DNA of 64,000 bases, taken from NCBI RefSeq assembly GCF_007830515.1, contig NZ_VLKT01000012.1:93687-157686 (forward strand), in the 5' to 3' direction. Shown here piece after piece: positions 24,824-34,282 of the stretch (positions are counted from its first letter, which is position 1; each line of letters opens with the position of its first letter). A program made the translations under genes and the position numbers. The DNA is from Mesorhizobium tianshanense (GTDB lineage: Bacteria > Pseudomonadota > Alphaproteobacteria > Rhizobiales > Rhizobiaceae). The notes under the pieces were generated by a model, which was not told the origin of the DNA, did not search any database, and saw nothing but the letters and a program-made list of their open reading frames with translations.

Positions 24824-25765
24824 TCAGACCGCCCTGAGATATTCGACCCATTGCGGGGTCTGTATCACCGAGCGCGCGCGCATATATTTCCACGCACCGT
24901 ATTTGTAGAAATCGAAATCGAGTGCCGATACGACGTTCTGCACCATTGCCCAGGTTCCCCACTTCACATCGGCGAGCACCTTGTGCACGACCAGTCGCGC
25001 TTTCAGCCGTGGGTCGAACCTGCCGAAATATTCCTCGATGACTTCCGCCTCGACCGTATCGGAGAAGAACATTTCCCCGCACCAGATGCCGAGTTCGTAA
25101 CAGCGGTCGTTGTTTGCCGCATACTCATAATCGATCAGCATCATCGACCGGTCGGGCGCGATCATGAAGTTTCCGGGCATTGGATCGTTGAAGCACGGCA
25201 CGAGGTCGATGCCCGAAGCCTCGAGCGCCGCCCGCGCCAGCCGGTACTGGCGATGCAGCCAGGCAAAATCCGCGGGCAGTGCGCCTCCGAGCTCGCGCAC
25301 CTGATCGATATGCTCGTCAATCATGTCGAAGACCGTCTTGGTTAGCGGCAGGAGGCCCGAATCGTTGAAGCGCCGATAGAGACCCAGCACCGAGCGGCGC
25401 ACATCCGGATCCAGGAAATCGCGATTGGTACAGGAGCGCCGTCCCTCCATGAAGTCGGCGATCTCGACTCCGCGTTCGTCCAGATAGTCGTAGACCGCGG
25501 GTCCGATACCGAGCGAATGCGCGCGCCGGCTCGCCTCCGCCGCCGCCTTTCGGTCGATGAACATCTCGGTGCCCCGGCCCGGAACCTTAACGAAATAGCT
25601 CCCTGGCTGTCCCTCGATGCGAATGCGCCAATTGGAGTTGCTGATGCCGCCATGCACCGGCCGGTAGCGGAGATCGCGGCCCGTCCATGGTTCGACGGCA
25701 TGGATGACGGCTTCGATCTCCCGCTCGGCTTCGCTCACCGCCTCGCCTGGCCGCTTCTCAATCAT
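24824..25765 (-). CDS. Choline/ethanolamine-kinase-like phosphotransferase (APH fold), copy 1
   Basis: A 313-residue kinase of the aminoglycoside-phosphotransferase/choline-kinase fold. The catalytic loop is FNDPMPGN (Asp as base, Asn as metal ligand) and the metal Asp is in LIDYEYA, which with NNDRCYELG is the choline-kinase-like pattern. The N-terminal GGISNSNWRI contains the nucleotide loop. It is the last gene of the operon that starts at 34282 and lies 20 bases after a second, distinct kinase of the same fold. It probably phosphorylates a small amino alcohol or similar compound imported by the ABC system. The exact substrate is unknown. Confidence 0.82.
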   Translation of the reverse strand: MIEKRPGEAVSEAEREIEAVIHAVEPWTGRDLRYRPVHGGISNSNWRIRIEGQPGSYFVKVPGRGTEMFIDRKAAAEASRRAHSLGIGPAVYDYLDERGVEIADFMEGRRSCTNRDFLDPDVRRSVLGLYRRFNDSGLLPLTKTVFDMIDEHIDQVRELGGALPADFAWLHRQYRLARAALEASGIDLVPCFNDPMPGNFMIAPDRSMMLIDYEYAANNDRCYELGIWCGEMFFSDTVEAEVIEEYFGRFDPRLKARLVVHKVLADVKWGTWAMVQNVVSALDFDFYKYGAWKYMRARSVIQTPQWVEYLRAV

Positions 25766-25785
25766 CTACAGCCCCTTGTGTCAGC

Positions 25786-26751
25786 TCAAAGCCGTCTCAG
25801 CTTCAGTTCGAAGTCCGGATGGCGAAGAGCCATCCGGCAGCGCAGCAGGCGCCACTGCGCGTATTTCAGGAACTCGATGTCGCCGCGCGCTGATGTCGAG
25901 TTCATAAGCATCCCCCAGAGCCCCCACATCAGATCGTCCGCGACCGCATAGACACGGCAGCGGTCGAGGGAAGCCTGACGAAAAGACCCCTCGAACATCT
26001 CAAGCGCCGGCCGCATCTCTTCCTCGAACGGAAAGGCCTCATTGAGCAGGATGCCGATCTCGTAGAGGGGGTCGACATTGCGGGCTTCGTCGAAATCGAC
26101 GAGCTGAACCGCCCCGTCCTGGCTTATCATGACGTTGGAGGCGAGACCGTCCGCGTGGCTCGGCCGGGCATCGTAGCCCGCAGCCGTGATCGCGCGCTCG
26201 ATCTCCCCGACGCCGTCGAGCATCCACCAAAGATCGTCCGGACGGTCGACGCCGGCGGCTTTGCAGGCGTTGTCCAGCACCCGGATCCTGTCGAAAACTG
26301 TCCACGACAAGGCGAATGGCCGCGACCCATGGATCGCCTTTTTGAGCGCGATGACCTGTTCCATGATTTCCGTCCGTCGCAGATCGTCCATGCGTGCCGT
26401 TTTCCAACCGGGCGGCAGGAGATCGAAGACGATCGCGCCGGCGTCTCGCGCAAGATGCCGGGGACTTGGCGCGCAGCCCAGTTCGGCCGCGACGGAAGCG
26501 GCGTCAAACACGGCCCCCAGATCGACGAACGCCTTCTGGTCGGCGCTCACGATCTTCAGGAAATAGGCCGGAGACGACTGGTCGACCGCCACCAGCCAAG
26601 CTTCGCTGTCGACGCCGCGATGCGAGGGCGATGCGATACCCGGAGAGGCCGAGGCAAAACCGATCTGTTTTCCCGTCCATTCCGCAACAGCGGTGAGCGC
26701 CGCCTCGGCACGAACTTCCGCGGAGGTGGAGGCTTCGCCGATCGTCTTCAT
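25786..26751 (-). CDS. Choline/aminoglycoside-kinase-like phosphotransferase (APH fold), copy 2
   Basis: A 321-residue protein of the same fold as its downstream neighbour but only distantly similar. The catalytic loop is HADGLASN and the metal site is LVDFDEA. Homologous C-terminal architecture is seen (DDLMWGLWGMLMNSTSARGDIEFLKYAQWR split; compare WGTWAMVQNVVSALDFDFYKYGAWK in copy 1), so the two arose by an old duplication or act as a heteromeric pair. The start ATG at 26749-26751 is 11 bases after the M20 hydrolase stop. Both keep their catalytic residues. Confidence 0.78.
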   Translation of the reverse strand: MKTIGEASTSAEVRAEAALTAVAEWTGKQIGFASASPGIASPSHRGVDSEAWLVAVDQSSPAYFLKIVSADQKAFVDLGAVFDAASVAAELGCAPSPRHLARDAGAIVFDLLPPGWKTARMDDLRRTEIMEQVIALKKAIHGSRPFALSWTVFDRIRVLDNACKAAGVDRPDDLWWMLDGVGEIERAITAAGYDARPSHADGLASNVMISQDGAVQLVDFDEARNVDPLYEIGILLNEAFPFEEEMRPALEMFEGSFRQASLDRCRVYAVADDLMWGLWGMLMNSTSARGDIEFLKYAQWRLLRCRMALRHPDFELKLRRL

Positions 26752-26762
26752 CGTCCGGCCCT

Positions 26763-28043
26763 TCAGCGCTTCAGGACGTTGCCGTCGACGCAGAACCGCC
26801 ACAGCATCCCCGCGAGCAGTTCCGTCCCCAGGAGCCGGTCCTCGGGCGTGGTAAACTCCGTCGGATGGTGGATGACACCGCCGACGCTCGGCACCCCGAT
26901 GACGATCGCCGGCGTCACCGCCGACATGCTGACGGCGTCGTGCCCACCGATCGTGTCGAGCCGCAGCACGGTCTGCCCGAGCAATCCGGCGGTCTGTTCG
27001 GCCAGATCGATCAGCCCGCCGTCGAACCCTCCCGCCCGCCTGCGGTCTATGGATCGAACTTCGAACGACACGCGCGCACGCGCGGCGCAGGCTGCGATCT
27101 TCTGCTTGAGGTCCGCTTCGGCCGAGGCCAGAAGCTCGGCGCTTGCCGACCGCAGTTCGATGAACATCACCGCCTCTGCCGGCACCACGTTCGGCGAATT
27201 GGGATGGACTTCCAACCGCGCCGCCGAGGTGTGCAGATCCGGACCGGCCTTGTCGGCCATGTCCCGGAGTTCGGCGATCAGATAGGCGGCGGCGAGCAGC
27301 GCATCCTGCCGCTCGGCCATCGGAGTCGGGCCGGTATGGGCCTGCCGGCCGACATAGGCGAGGCGATATTTGACGGCGCCCCAGAAACGGGTGAATGCCC
27401 CGAACCGCAGGCCGGCCTTCTCGAGATGGGCCGAACCCTCGATGTGGATCTCGATCAGGGCGTCCGGCACCACGCGAGCGGCCTTGCCAGCATAGCCGAT
27501 TTCCGCCAGCGCCTCGGCCACCGAAACGCCGGAGCCGTCCCGGCGCGCCAGCGCGAAATCGAGGTCGATCTCGCCGGAATTGACGCTGCTGCCAAGCAGG
27601 CTGGGCTGGAATCGCGCACCTTCCTCGTTGGTCCAGTTGACGATGATGAAGTTGCATTTCGGCGTGATGCCGGTCTCGGCCACCCGGCGCCGGATCGCCT
27701 CTATCGCGCCGCAGGCGGCGATCACCCCATAGGCGCCGTCGAAACGGCCACCATTCGGCTGGCTGTCGAGATGCGACCCGCACATGATGCAGGGCGCATC
27801 CTTGCCGGCCCAGTCGAGAAATCCGTACATGTTGCCGATCGCGTCGACCTCGAGGCGCAGACCTTCCCGCGCGAACCATGCAGCCAACCAGTCGCGTGCC
27901 AGTCCATCCTCGCGCGACAGGGTCAGTCGCGTCATCGAGCCGTCTGGACCGCCGCCGAAGGCTGAAACCTCATCCATCATCCGATGGAGGGCTTCGGCGT
28001 CGATGTCGGGGAAAGCCGACGGGTCCTTGCGAATTTCAAGCAT
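26763..28043 (-). CDS. M20-family Zn-dependent amidohydrolase (allantoate/N-carbamoyl amino acid hydrolase type)
   Basis: A 426-residue metallohydrolase of the AmaB/HyuC/AllC group. Metal ligands are visible in CGSHLDSQPNGGRFDGAYG (His91, Asp102) and the catalytic/metal acids in NEEGARF, with a later metal histidine in PTEFTTPED-adjacent GGVIHHPTEF. The RFWGAVKYRLAYVGRQAHTGPTPM block belongs to the dimerisation domain. Members cleave C-N bonds of carbamoyl or ureido compounds. It overlaps deoR by 8 bases. A relic of a close paralogue lies upstream of aioX. The operon context (peptide-type ABC uptake, kinases) suggests an amide-linked substrate. Confidence 0.87.
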   Translation of the reverse strand: MLEIRKDPSAFPDIDAEALHRMMDEVSAFGGGPDGSMTRLTLSREDGLARDWLAAWFAREGLRLEVDAIGNMYGFLDWAGKDAPCIMCGSHLDSQPNGGRFDGAYGVIAACGAIEAIRRRVAETGITPKCNFIIVNWTNEEGARFQPSLLGSSVNSGEIDLDFALARRDGSGVSVAEALAEIGYAGKAARVVPDALIEIHIEGSAHLEKAGLRFGAFTRFWGAVKYRLAYVGRQAHTGPTPMAERQDALLAAAYLIAELRDMADKAGPDLHTSAARLEVHPNSPNVVPAEAVMFIELRSASAELLASAEADLKQKIAACAARARVSFEVRSIDRRRAGGFDGGLIDLAEQTAGLLGQTVLRLDTIGGHDAVSMSAVTPAIVIGVPSVGGVIHHPTEFTTPEDRLLGTELLAGMLWRFCVDGNVLKR

Positions 28044-28797
28044 AGAGCACCTTTACCTGCGCCTGATCCATTTGCGCGGCGAAGTCCGCCTTGAGGGGAG
28101 CGTCGGTGATCAGGATGTCGACGTCCCGGAATTCGTATGTGCAGATCGAGCCCTGCCGGCCGAACTTGCTGCTGTCGGCCAGCATGACGCACTGTTTGGA
28201 GTGCTTTCGCAGCGCGCGGCGAATGTTCGCCTCGTCTTGCCCGAGGTCCATGAAGCCGAACCGGCTATCGACGGTCGCAATGCCGACGAAGGCGATGTCG
28301 AACAGATGCCGCGTGACGAGATCGACCGGATCCGGCCCCATGAACGCCCGGTAGCTCGCCCTGACGTCGCCGCCGACCGCCACGAGATTGGGATGGCCGG
28401 CATCGGCGAGCAGCGCGACGATGTCGAGCGAGTTGGTGTAGACGGTGATGTCCGGCCAGTTCCTCAGATGCTTGGCGAAGGCCAGTGTCGTCGTGCCGGT
28501 GTCGACGAAGATCTTGATGTTGTCCCTGAGCAGGGTCGCCGCGCATTCGCCGATGCGTGCCTTCTCGCGCGCGTTCAGCCGCATCCGGTCGGCGATGGGT
28601 TCGTCGGCGTTCGGGCGCGGCTTGACGCCACCGCCATAGATGCACCGCAGGTGCCCCTCGAGTTCCAGTTGCTTCAGGTCGCGACGCACCGTTTCCCGGC
28701 TGACCTGGAAATGCTCCGCGAGTGCCTGCACCGATACGCGCCCGTGCCTGTCGAGTTCGGCCAGTGCGTATTGCAAGCGATCTTCAGGATCGCTCAT
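28036..28797 (-). CDS. DeoR-family transcriptional regulator
   Basis: A 253-residue regulator with the DeoR helix-turn-helix (VQALAEHFQVSRETVRRDL, about residues 22-40) followed by the GGV linker. The C-terminal phosphosugar-sensing domain carries DTGTTTLAFAKHL, TNSLDIVALL and DSSKFGR. Typical ligands are phosphorylated metabolites, which fits the two kinases further down the operon. It lies within the operon between the ABC genes and the hydrolase, so it probably regulates its own transcript. Confidence 0.9.
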   Translation of the reverse strand: MSDPEDRLQYALAELDRHGRVSVQALAEHFQVSRETVRRDLKQLELEGHLRCIYGGGVKPRPNADEPIADRMRLNAREKARIGECAATLLRDNIKIFVDTGTTTLAFAKHLRNWPDITVYTNSLDIVALLADAGHPNLVAVGGDVRASYRAFMGPDPVDLVTRHLFDIAFVGIATVDSRFGFMDLGQDEANIRRALRKHSKQCVMLADSSKFGRQGSICTYEFRDVDILITDAPLKADFAAQMDQAQVKVLYA

Positions 28798-28845
28798 GCG
28801 GATTTCGCTTCCATCGGTATGTTCCTCCCCGTTTTTTCTTGTCCA

Positions 28846-30669
28846 TCATGCGGCGGCGCGGGCTCCCGGTCCTCCGACGAGAAAGCAGGCCGCCAACTCG
28901 CCGTGATTTCGAGCCGTCAGCGTCGGGCTCTCGGCACGGCACCTGTCGAAGGCATGCGGACAGCGACTGGCGAAACTGCAGCCCGGCGGCAGGTCGATCG
29001 GGCTCGGCGGCTCTCCCTCCAGCAGGCAGTCCTCCGGCCTGTAGCGGCGCTCCTCCAGTGTCGGAACCGCACTCAACAGCGCCTTCGTGTATGGATGCCC
29101 CGGATCGAAGAAAAGACGCTCATTGTGGGCGATCTCCACCACCTCGCCGAGATACATCACGGCGACCCGGTTGCAAACGCGGCGGACCATTGCAAGGTCA
29201 TGCGAAATGAAGACGTAGGTCAGGCCGTGCTGGGCCTGCAGCTTTTCGAACAGCGCCAGCAAGCGGAACTGCTCGGTCTGGTCAAGCGACGATAGCGTCT
29301 CGTCCATGATGAGCACCTTCGGCTCGAGCACCATGGCGCGGGCGACGTTGACGCGTTGGCGTTGACCGGCGCTGAGCCCAAGCGGCAGTTCGTCATAGAG
29401 GTTCGCGGGAAGCTCGACCTCGGCCATGACCGCCAGCACGCGTTCACGAATCTCCTTCGCATTGCGCATGCCGTGCACACGCAGCGGATCCTCCAGGATC
29501 GCGCCGATCGACGTGCGCGGCGGCAGCGAGTTGAACGGATCCTGCAGCACCAGCTGAAAATCGCGCCGGAACTTCAGCAGCGTCTTTCCCCGCAGTTTCG
29601 AGAGGTCCTTGCCATTGCAGATGACGCTGCCGCTGTCGGGAAACTCCAGGCGGCTGAGAAGCCTCATCAGGGTGGACTTGCCGCAGCCGGACTCCCCGAC
29701 CACACCGAAATTCTCGCCCGGCATGACGTCGAAGGTGACGTTGCGCACGGCGCGAACCTCGCTGTGGGCGGCGAACGTTCCCCGTTTGCGGACACGGTAG
29801 GTGCGGGTGGCGTCGCGGATGCTGATCGTTGGCCTGGCCGCGTTCTGTGTACGCGGAACGGCGGCCGCTTCGCTCGTCCAGATTTTCGGTATCTGGCTGA
29901 TCAACTGCAGCGTATAGGGATGCTGCGGCGCGTCGATGAGCCGCTGCGGGGTGTTGCGCTCGACGATCCTGCCTTCGGACAGCACCAGGACCTGATCGGC
30001 CGCCTCCTTGACCGTCGGCAGCGACGAGGAAACGAACACCACCGCGGTGTCGAAACGCTCCGTCAACTCGCGCATCAAACGCAAGACCTGCGCCGCGACT
30101 GTCACGTCGAGCGGCTGGGTGACGTTGTCGGCGACGAGGAAGGCCGGATTGCTGACCAAGGCGTCGACGATCAGTGCGCGCTGCATCATGCCGCCGCTGA
30201 ATTGCGAGGGGTACTCGTCGAAGCGCAATCGTGGCGAGGGAATGCGAACCGCTCCAAGAAGGTCGATGACCCGCTTGCGGGCCTCCGACGGGTCGATGCC
30301 GGGCACTACGGCGCTCAGCTTTTCGACGATCTGGCGGCCGACCGGCAACGTGGGATCCAGCGCTCCCATGGGATTCGCGCCGACATAGGCGATCTCCCTG
30401 CGCAGCAGGCGCATCCGTCCGCCGGCCAGGTCGAGGATGTTCTGCGACTTGTACTCGACCGAGCCGGACGCGATGCGCAGCGGCGGGTCGATCCAGTTGA
30501 CCAGGGCTCGCGCCAGAACGGTCTTGCCTGAACCGCTGGCCCCGATGATGCCGACGATTTCGCGCGGAGCGAGATCGAAGCTGACATCGGAGACGACCGG
30601 CCGGGCGCCAGCGCCCGTGCCCACGTCCACGCCGAGATTCCTGACCGACAGGACCGGGCTGCTGTTCAC
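28846..30669 (-). CDS. Oligopeptide/nickel-type ABC transporter, fused dual ATPase (DppDF-like)
   Basis: A 607-residue protein with two ATPase domains in one chain. The first has Walker A GASGSGKT (43-50) and a signature reading FSGGMMQRA. The second has Walker A GESGCGKS, Walker B LIMDETLSSLD and signature LSAGQRQRV. The C-terminal RYRPEDCLLEGEPPSPIDLP region with CSFASRCPHAFDRC is the oligopeptide-transporter zinc/iron-like Cys motif. The start is GTG at 30667-30669 overlapping the upstream permease stop (GTGA). In the first domain the segment around VADNVTQPLDVTV has Asn in place of the Walker B glutamate, so the first site may be catalytically weak. Confidence 0.9.
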   Translation of the reverse strand: MNSSPVLSVRNLGVDVGTGAGARPVVSDVSFDLAPREIVGIIGASGSGKTVLARALVNWIDPPLRIASGSVEYKSQNILDLAGGRMRLLRREIAYVGANPMGALDPTLPVGRQIVEKLSAVVPGIDPSEARKRVIDLLGAVRIPSPRLRFDEYPSQFSGGMMQRALIVDALVSNPAFLVADNVTQPLDVTVAAQVLRLMRELTERFDTAVVFVSSSLPTVKEAADQVLVLSEGRIVERNTPQRLIDAPQHPYTLQLISQIPKIWTSEAAAVPRTQNAARPTISIRDATRTYRVRKRGTFAAHSEVRAVRNVTFDVMPGENFGVVGESGCGKSTLMRLLSRLEFPDSGSVICNGKDLSKLRGKTLLKFRRDFQLVLQDPFNSLPPRTSIGAILEDPLRVHGMRNAKEIRERVLAVMAEVELPANLYDELPLGLSAGQRQRVNVARAMVLEPKVLIMDETLSSLDQTEQFRLLALFEKLQAQHGLTYVFISHDLAMVRRVCNRVAVMYLGEVVEIAHNERLFFDPGHPYTKALLSAVPTLEERRYRPEDCLLEGEPPSPIDLPPGCSFASRCPHAFDRCRAESPTLTARNHGELAACFLVGGPGARAAA

Positions 30670-31592
30670 GACACGCCTCCGTAGATCCGGTTGCGGGCCC
30701 GCTCGAACGAAGCGCCCATGAGGTTGATGCTGGTCAGGGTAAGGCACAGGAACACTCCCGGCATGGTAGCGATCCACCATGCGTTGAGCAGGTATTTCCT
30801 GCCGTCGGCGATGATGTTGCCGAAGGTCGGCGTCGGAGGCTGCACGCCGAGGCCGATGAAGCCGAGGATCGACTCGAAGATCATCATGCGCGCCACGTCG
30901 AGCACCGACACGAAGATGATCGGCGGCAGCACCAGCGGCGCGAGCAGCCAGACCATGATGCGAAAATCCGAAGCGCCGCTGACCTGGGCGGCACGCACAT
31001 ACTCGCTCTTGCGTTCGGTCATCACGACGCTGCGTGTGACGCGGGCATAGACCGGCCAACTCGAAAGGCCGAGAACAAGGATGATCGCCGGAATCGTCGG
31101 CCGCGATACCCCCAGAACCGTGATCGCCAGGATGATCATCGGGATGGAGAGCTGCGCGTCGGTGATCCGCATGATCACCATGTCGATCCTGCCCCCATAA
31201 TAGCCGGCGAGCGTGCCGAGCGAGCAGCCGATGATCAGCATCACCACCACGGTGGACAGTCCGATCAGCAGGGAATAGCGCAATCCCACCAGACTGCGCA
31301 CCAGCATGTCGCGACCGATCTGATCGGTGCCGAGCGGCGCCGCCCAGCTCCATTTGTCACCGAGGAAGGGCGGCGACTGCAAACGGCCGGCGACGTTCAT
31401 CTTGGTGGGGTCGATGCCGCTCAAGGCCGGGTAGAGCAACGCCGCGAGACCCAGTACGGCGAAGATCACGAGGCCGACCCGGAACTCGTTCGACGCGAGC
31501 GCCGCCTTCCATATCCGCCGGGACAGCGAGGCGCCGCGCTGCGCTTCCGGCGCGGTTGCTTTCAGGTCCAGATTGGCTTCCGCGACGCTCAT
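30666..31592 (-). CDS. Peptide-type ABC transporter permease (DppC-like)
   Basis: A 308-residue permease of the DppC type. It has an N-terminal cytoplasmic segment, a first helix (FRVGLVIFAVLGLAALLYP), the typical LGTDQIGRDMLVRSLVGLRYSL segment and the EAA loop (EYVRAAQVSGASDFRIMVWLLAP). The start ATG at 31590-31592 overlaps the DppB-like stop by one base. It forms the membrane channel with the next gene upstream. Confidence 0.93.
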   Translation of the reverse strand: MSVAEANLDLKATAPEAQRGASLSRRIWKAALASNEFRVGLVIFAVLGLAALLYPALSGIDPTKMNVAGRLQSPPFLGDKWSWAAPLGTDQIGRDMLVRSLVGLRYSLLIGLSTVVVMLIIGCSLGTLAGYYGGRIDMVIMRITDAQLSIPMIILAITVLGVSRPTIPAIILVLGLSSWPVYARVTRSVVMTERKSEYVRAAQVSGASDFRIMVWLLAPLVLPPIIFVSVLDVARMMIFESILGFIGLGVQPPTPTFGNIIADGRKYLLNAWWIATMPGVFLCLTLTSINLMGASFERARNRIYGGVS

Positions 31593-32572
31593 CAGTATTC
31601 CAGTCTCGGATCGATCAAGGTCGCAATCAGGTCGACCGCGATGTTGATCAGGACGAAGATGGCGCTGGTGACGATCGCGATCCCCTGAATCAGCGGAAAG
31701 TCGCGCTGCAGCACGGCGTTGATGGTCAAAAGCCCCAGTCCGGGATAGTCGAAGATGAATTCGATCACGAGCACGCCGCCGAGCAGGCCGCTGATCTGGA
31801 TGCCGAGCAGATTGAGCAGCGGAACCGAGGCGTTGCGCAGCGCATGCGCGAAGATGATGCGGCGCTGGCTGAGCCCGCGCACGCGGCCGACCGCAATGAA
31901 CGGCATCGTCATCGCCGAGGAGATCGAGCCGGTCAGCGTCCGGATAAGAACCGGCGAAAGTTCGACAGCCAGCACGATTGCCGGCAGGATGGTGTAGGCA
32001 AAACCCTTGTAGCCGATCGCCGGCAGCCATCCGAGCTTCACGGACAAGAGCAGCGCAAGCACGATGCCGAGCCAGAAACCCGGCAGGGATATGAAGATCG
32101 ACGACACGTAAAATGCGACCCTGTCCGGCCATCGTCCGGGAGACAGTCCGGCCGGGATGCCGACCAGGAACGAAAAGATCATCGCGAACGCGATCGCCAG
32201 AAAGGCGAGCTGCAGCGTCATCGGCAGGGTCTCGCCGATAAGGGTGAGCACATCGGCGCGCTCGCCGCGCGTGGCGTCCCCGAAACTGGATCCGCCGGTC
32301 GAGGCGCCGCTGGCCGGCCGAACGAACGACTGGCCGAGGTCGCCCCTGACAACGCCGCTCATATAGCGCCCGAATTGAACCAGCACCGGGTCGCGAAGCC
32401 CCATCTCCTCGGCGATTTGCTCGATCAGCGCCTCGGGCGCCATTCCGCCCGCCATCAACCGGACGGGATCGCCCGGAACGATGCGAAGCAGCGTGAAGAT
32501 CAGCAGCGTGACGAGAAAGATGATCAATGCGCCCTGAGCCAGGCGGCGGACAAGAAAGCTGATGACGAACAT
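31592..32572 (-). CDS. Peptide-type ABC transporter permease (DppB-like)
   Basis: A 326-residue permease starting MFVISFLVRRLAQGALIIFLVTLLIF, the usual DppB first helix, followed by the PGDPVRLMAGG motif. The EAA-like loop reads RVRGLSQRRIIFAHALRNASVPLL. About 125 bases separate it from the binding-protein gene, longer than the other gaps in this operon. I see no hairpin strong enough to call a terminator there. Confidence 0.93.
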   Translation of the reverse strand: MFVISFLVRRLAQGALIIFLVTLLIFTLLRIVPGDPVRLMAGGMAPEALIEQIAEEMGLRDPVLVQFGRYMSGVVRGDLGQSFVRPASGASTGGSSFGDATRGERADVLTLIGETLPMTLQLAFLAIAFAMIFSFLVGIPAGLSPGRWPDRVAFYVSSIFISLPGFWLGIVLALLLSVKLGWLPAIGYKGFAYTILPAIVLAVELSPVLIRTLTGSISSAMTMPFIAVGRVRGLSQRRIIFAHALRNASVPLLNLLGIQISGLLGGVLVIEFIFDYPGLGLLTINAVLQRDFPLIQGIAIVTSAIFVLINIAVDLIATLIDPRLEY

Positions 32573-32698
32573 TCCATCTCCTGCGGCGAACGAAGCCCGA
32601 GGACTGGTTGCCGGCAGCCGGGTCCGTGTGTCCGGACGCCCGACCGTCGGCGACTGTCACGGCCCGGCTTGTTTCTCCCGGGCCGTGGCTTGGGCCAA

Positions 32699-34282
32699 TC
32701 AGGCGAACGCCGACTTCGAGGCATCCATGGAGCCGTCCGGATAGATGAAGAGCCCCGTCAGCGATTTGTCCATCGCGTGGATCATGACGGAGGTGAACAG
32801 CGAGAACGATGGCACCTTCGCGGCAATCATCGGCATGGTTTCCGTCTGGAGGATCTGCTTGCGCTCCTCGAGCGAGGCCGCACTGCGCTCCTTGTCGAGT
32901 GAGGCGTCCAATTCGCGATCGACGATGCCGGTGATGCGCTTGGATGAGGAATGGAAATGCGTACGCAGCACGAGGTCCGGTTCCGGCGATCCGGTCGACC
33001 AGCCGCAGTCGACCATATGGCCCGGACCGCCGCCGGGACGGTCGTAGAGGCGCTCGTTCCACGCCGCGATCTCCAGCACCGACAGCGTGACGGGGAATCC
33101 CTGCTCCTGCAGCATCGCGGTGATCACCTCGCCATACTCCTTGGTCTTGGGATAGAACCCGACCGAGGTAATGTATTCGAGTTCGGGCAGGCCCTGCCCC
33201 TTCGGAAAGCCTGCTTCGGCGAGCAGGGCCTGGCACTTCTCCGGGCTGTATTCGGGATAGTTGGGCAGGTCGATATAGCCGAACTTCACCGGCGAGACAT
33301 AATTCGCCGAGGCATGGCCGGCCTCGCCGAGGATTTCGAGCAACATCGACCGGTCGATCGCGTGACAGGCCGCCATGCGCACGCGCGGATCGTCAAAGGG
33401 CGGCTTGGAGCAGCGGAACCACAGATATTTGTTCTCGACCGAGACCACGCTGCTGATCGCCACATTCTCGTTGCCTTGCAGGGTCGCCACCTGCTCCGGT
33501 TCGAGCCGCTCCACGATGGAAGCCTGGCCGTTCATCAGCGACAGCATGCGGGTGGTCGAATCGCCAACGAAGTTGAAGCTGATGCCGGGGATAGTCGGCG
33601 TACCGAGGAAATAGTCCGGATAGGCTTCCAACACCGTGTCGTTGCCTCGCTGCTCGACGAACTTGTAGGGCCCGGTGCCGTTCAAGCGCTGCGAAAGCGG
33701 CCCGCTCGGCCCGGCGGCGATGTCGGTCGCCGACAGCATCGGCAGATAAGAGGCGAGGAAGATGAACAGGTGTGCCGGATAGCCGCCCTTCGATGTATCG
33801 ACGATCACCGTGTAGTCGTCCGGCGTCGTGATCGTCAGCGTCTCGGTCGGGCCGGGATACCATTGCGCCGGCCGGTCCGGCTGCGAGCCGTATTCGAATG
33901 TCGCCTTGACGTCTTCCGCCTTGAACGGCTTGCCGTCGTGGAACTTCACCCCTTCACGCAACTTGATCTCGAGCTTGGTCGGCTCAAGCAAGGTGATCTT
34001 TGTGGCGAGTTCGTAGATGACCTCGTCGGGATTTTCGACGCGCATCGGCGTGCGCGTCAGGAACCCCATGACGAAACCCTCGATGTTCTTCTGCGACAGC
34101 GTCGTATGCGCCGTCGGATCCCAGTTGCCGGTGATGTTCTCGGCCGACAGGAAGACCAGTTGCTTGCCCGCCTGCGCAGCCGCGCCAGAGACCAGGAATT
34201 CCGGGTTGATCACCATAAGCCCGGCGCCCGCTCCGAACGCCGCCATGCCTTTCATGAAATCGCGCCTGCTTGACTCGCTCAT
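32699..34282 (-). CDS. Peptide-type ABC transporter substrate-binding protein (family 5)
   Basis: A 527-residue periplasmic binding protein with a Tat-type signal (SSRRDFMKGMAAFGAGAGLM, cleavage near SGAAAQA). Family 5 signs include KLEIKLREGVKFHDGKPFKAEDV and the late LYDRPGGGPGHMVDCGWSTGSPEPD. The start ATG at 34280-34282 has AGGGG upstream. Two further upstream Met codons in the same frame lie in AT-rich promoter-like DNA. First gene of the operon running down to 24824. Use of Tat for such a protein suggests folding or a cofactor before export. Confidence 0.92.
   Translation of the reverse strand: MSESSRRDFMKGMAAFGAGAGLMVINPEFLVSGAAAQAGKQLVFLSAENITGNWDPTAHTTLSQKNIEGFVMGFLTRTPMRVENPDEVIYELATKITLLEPTKLEIKLREGVKFHDGKPFKAEDVKATFEYGSQPDRPAQWYPGPTETLTITTPDDYTVIVDTSKGGYPAHLFIFLASYLPMLSATDIAAGPSGPLSQRLNGTGPYKFVEQRGNDTVLEAYPDYFLGTPTIPGISFNFVGDSTTRMLSLMNGQASIVERLEPEQVATLQGNENVAISSVVSVENKYLWFRCSKPPFDDPRVRMAACHAIDRSMLLEILGEAGHASANYVSPVKFGYIDLPNYPEYSPEKCQALLAEAGFPKGQGLPELEYITSVGFYPKTKEYGEVITAMLQEQGFPVTLSVLEIAAWNERLYDRPGGGPGHMVDCGWSTGSPEPDLVLRTHFHSSSKRITGIVDRELDASLDKERSAASLEERKQILQTETMPMIAAKVPSFSLFTSVMIHAMDKSLTGLFIYPDGSMDASKSAFA

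Noticed and set aside
32951..34273. 440-residue plus-strand frame opposite the peptide-type binding protein
   Set aside because: Rich in Arg, His and Asp typical of antisense frames. The minus-strand gene has a Tat signal and family 5 motifs.
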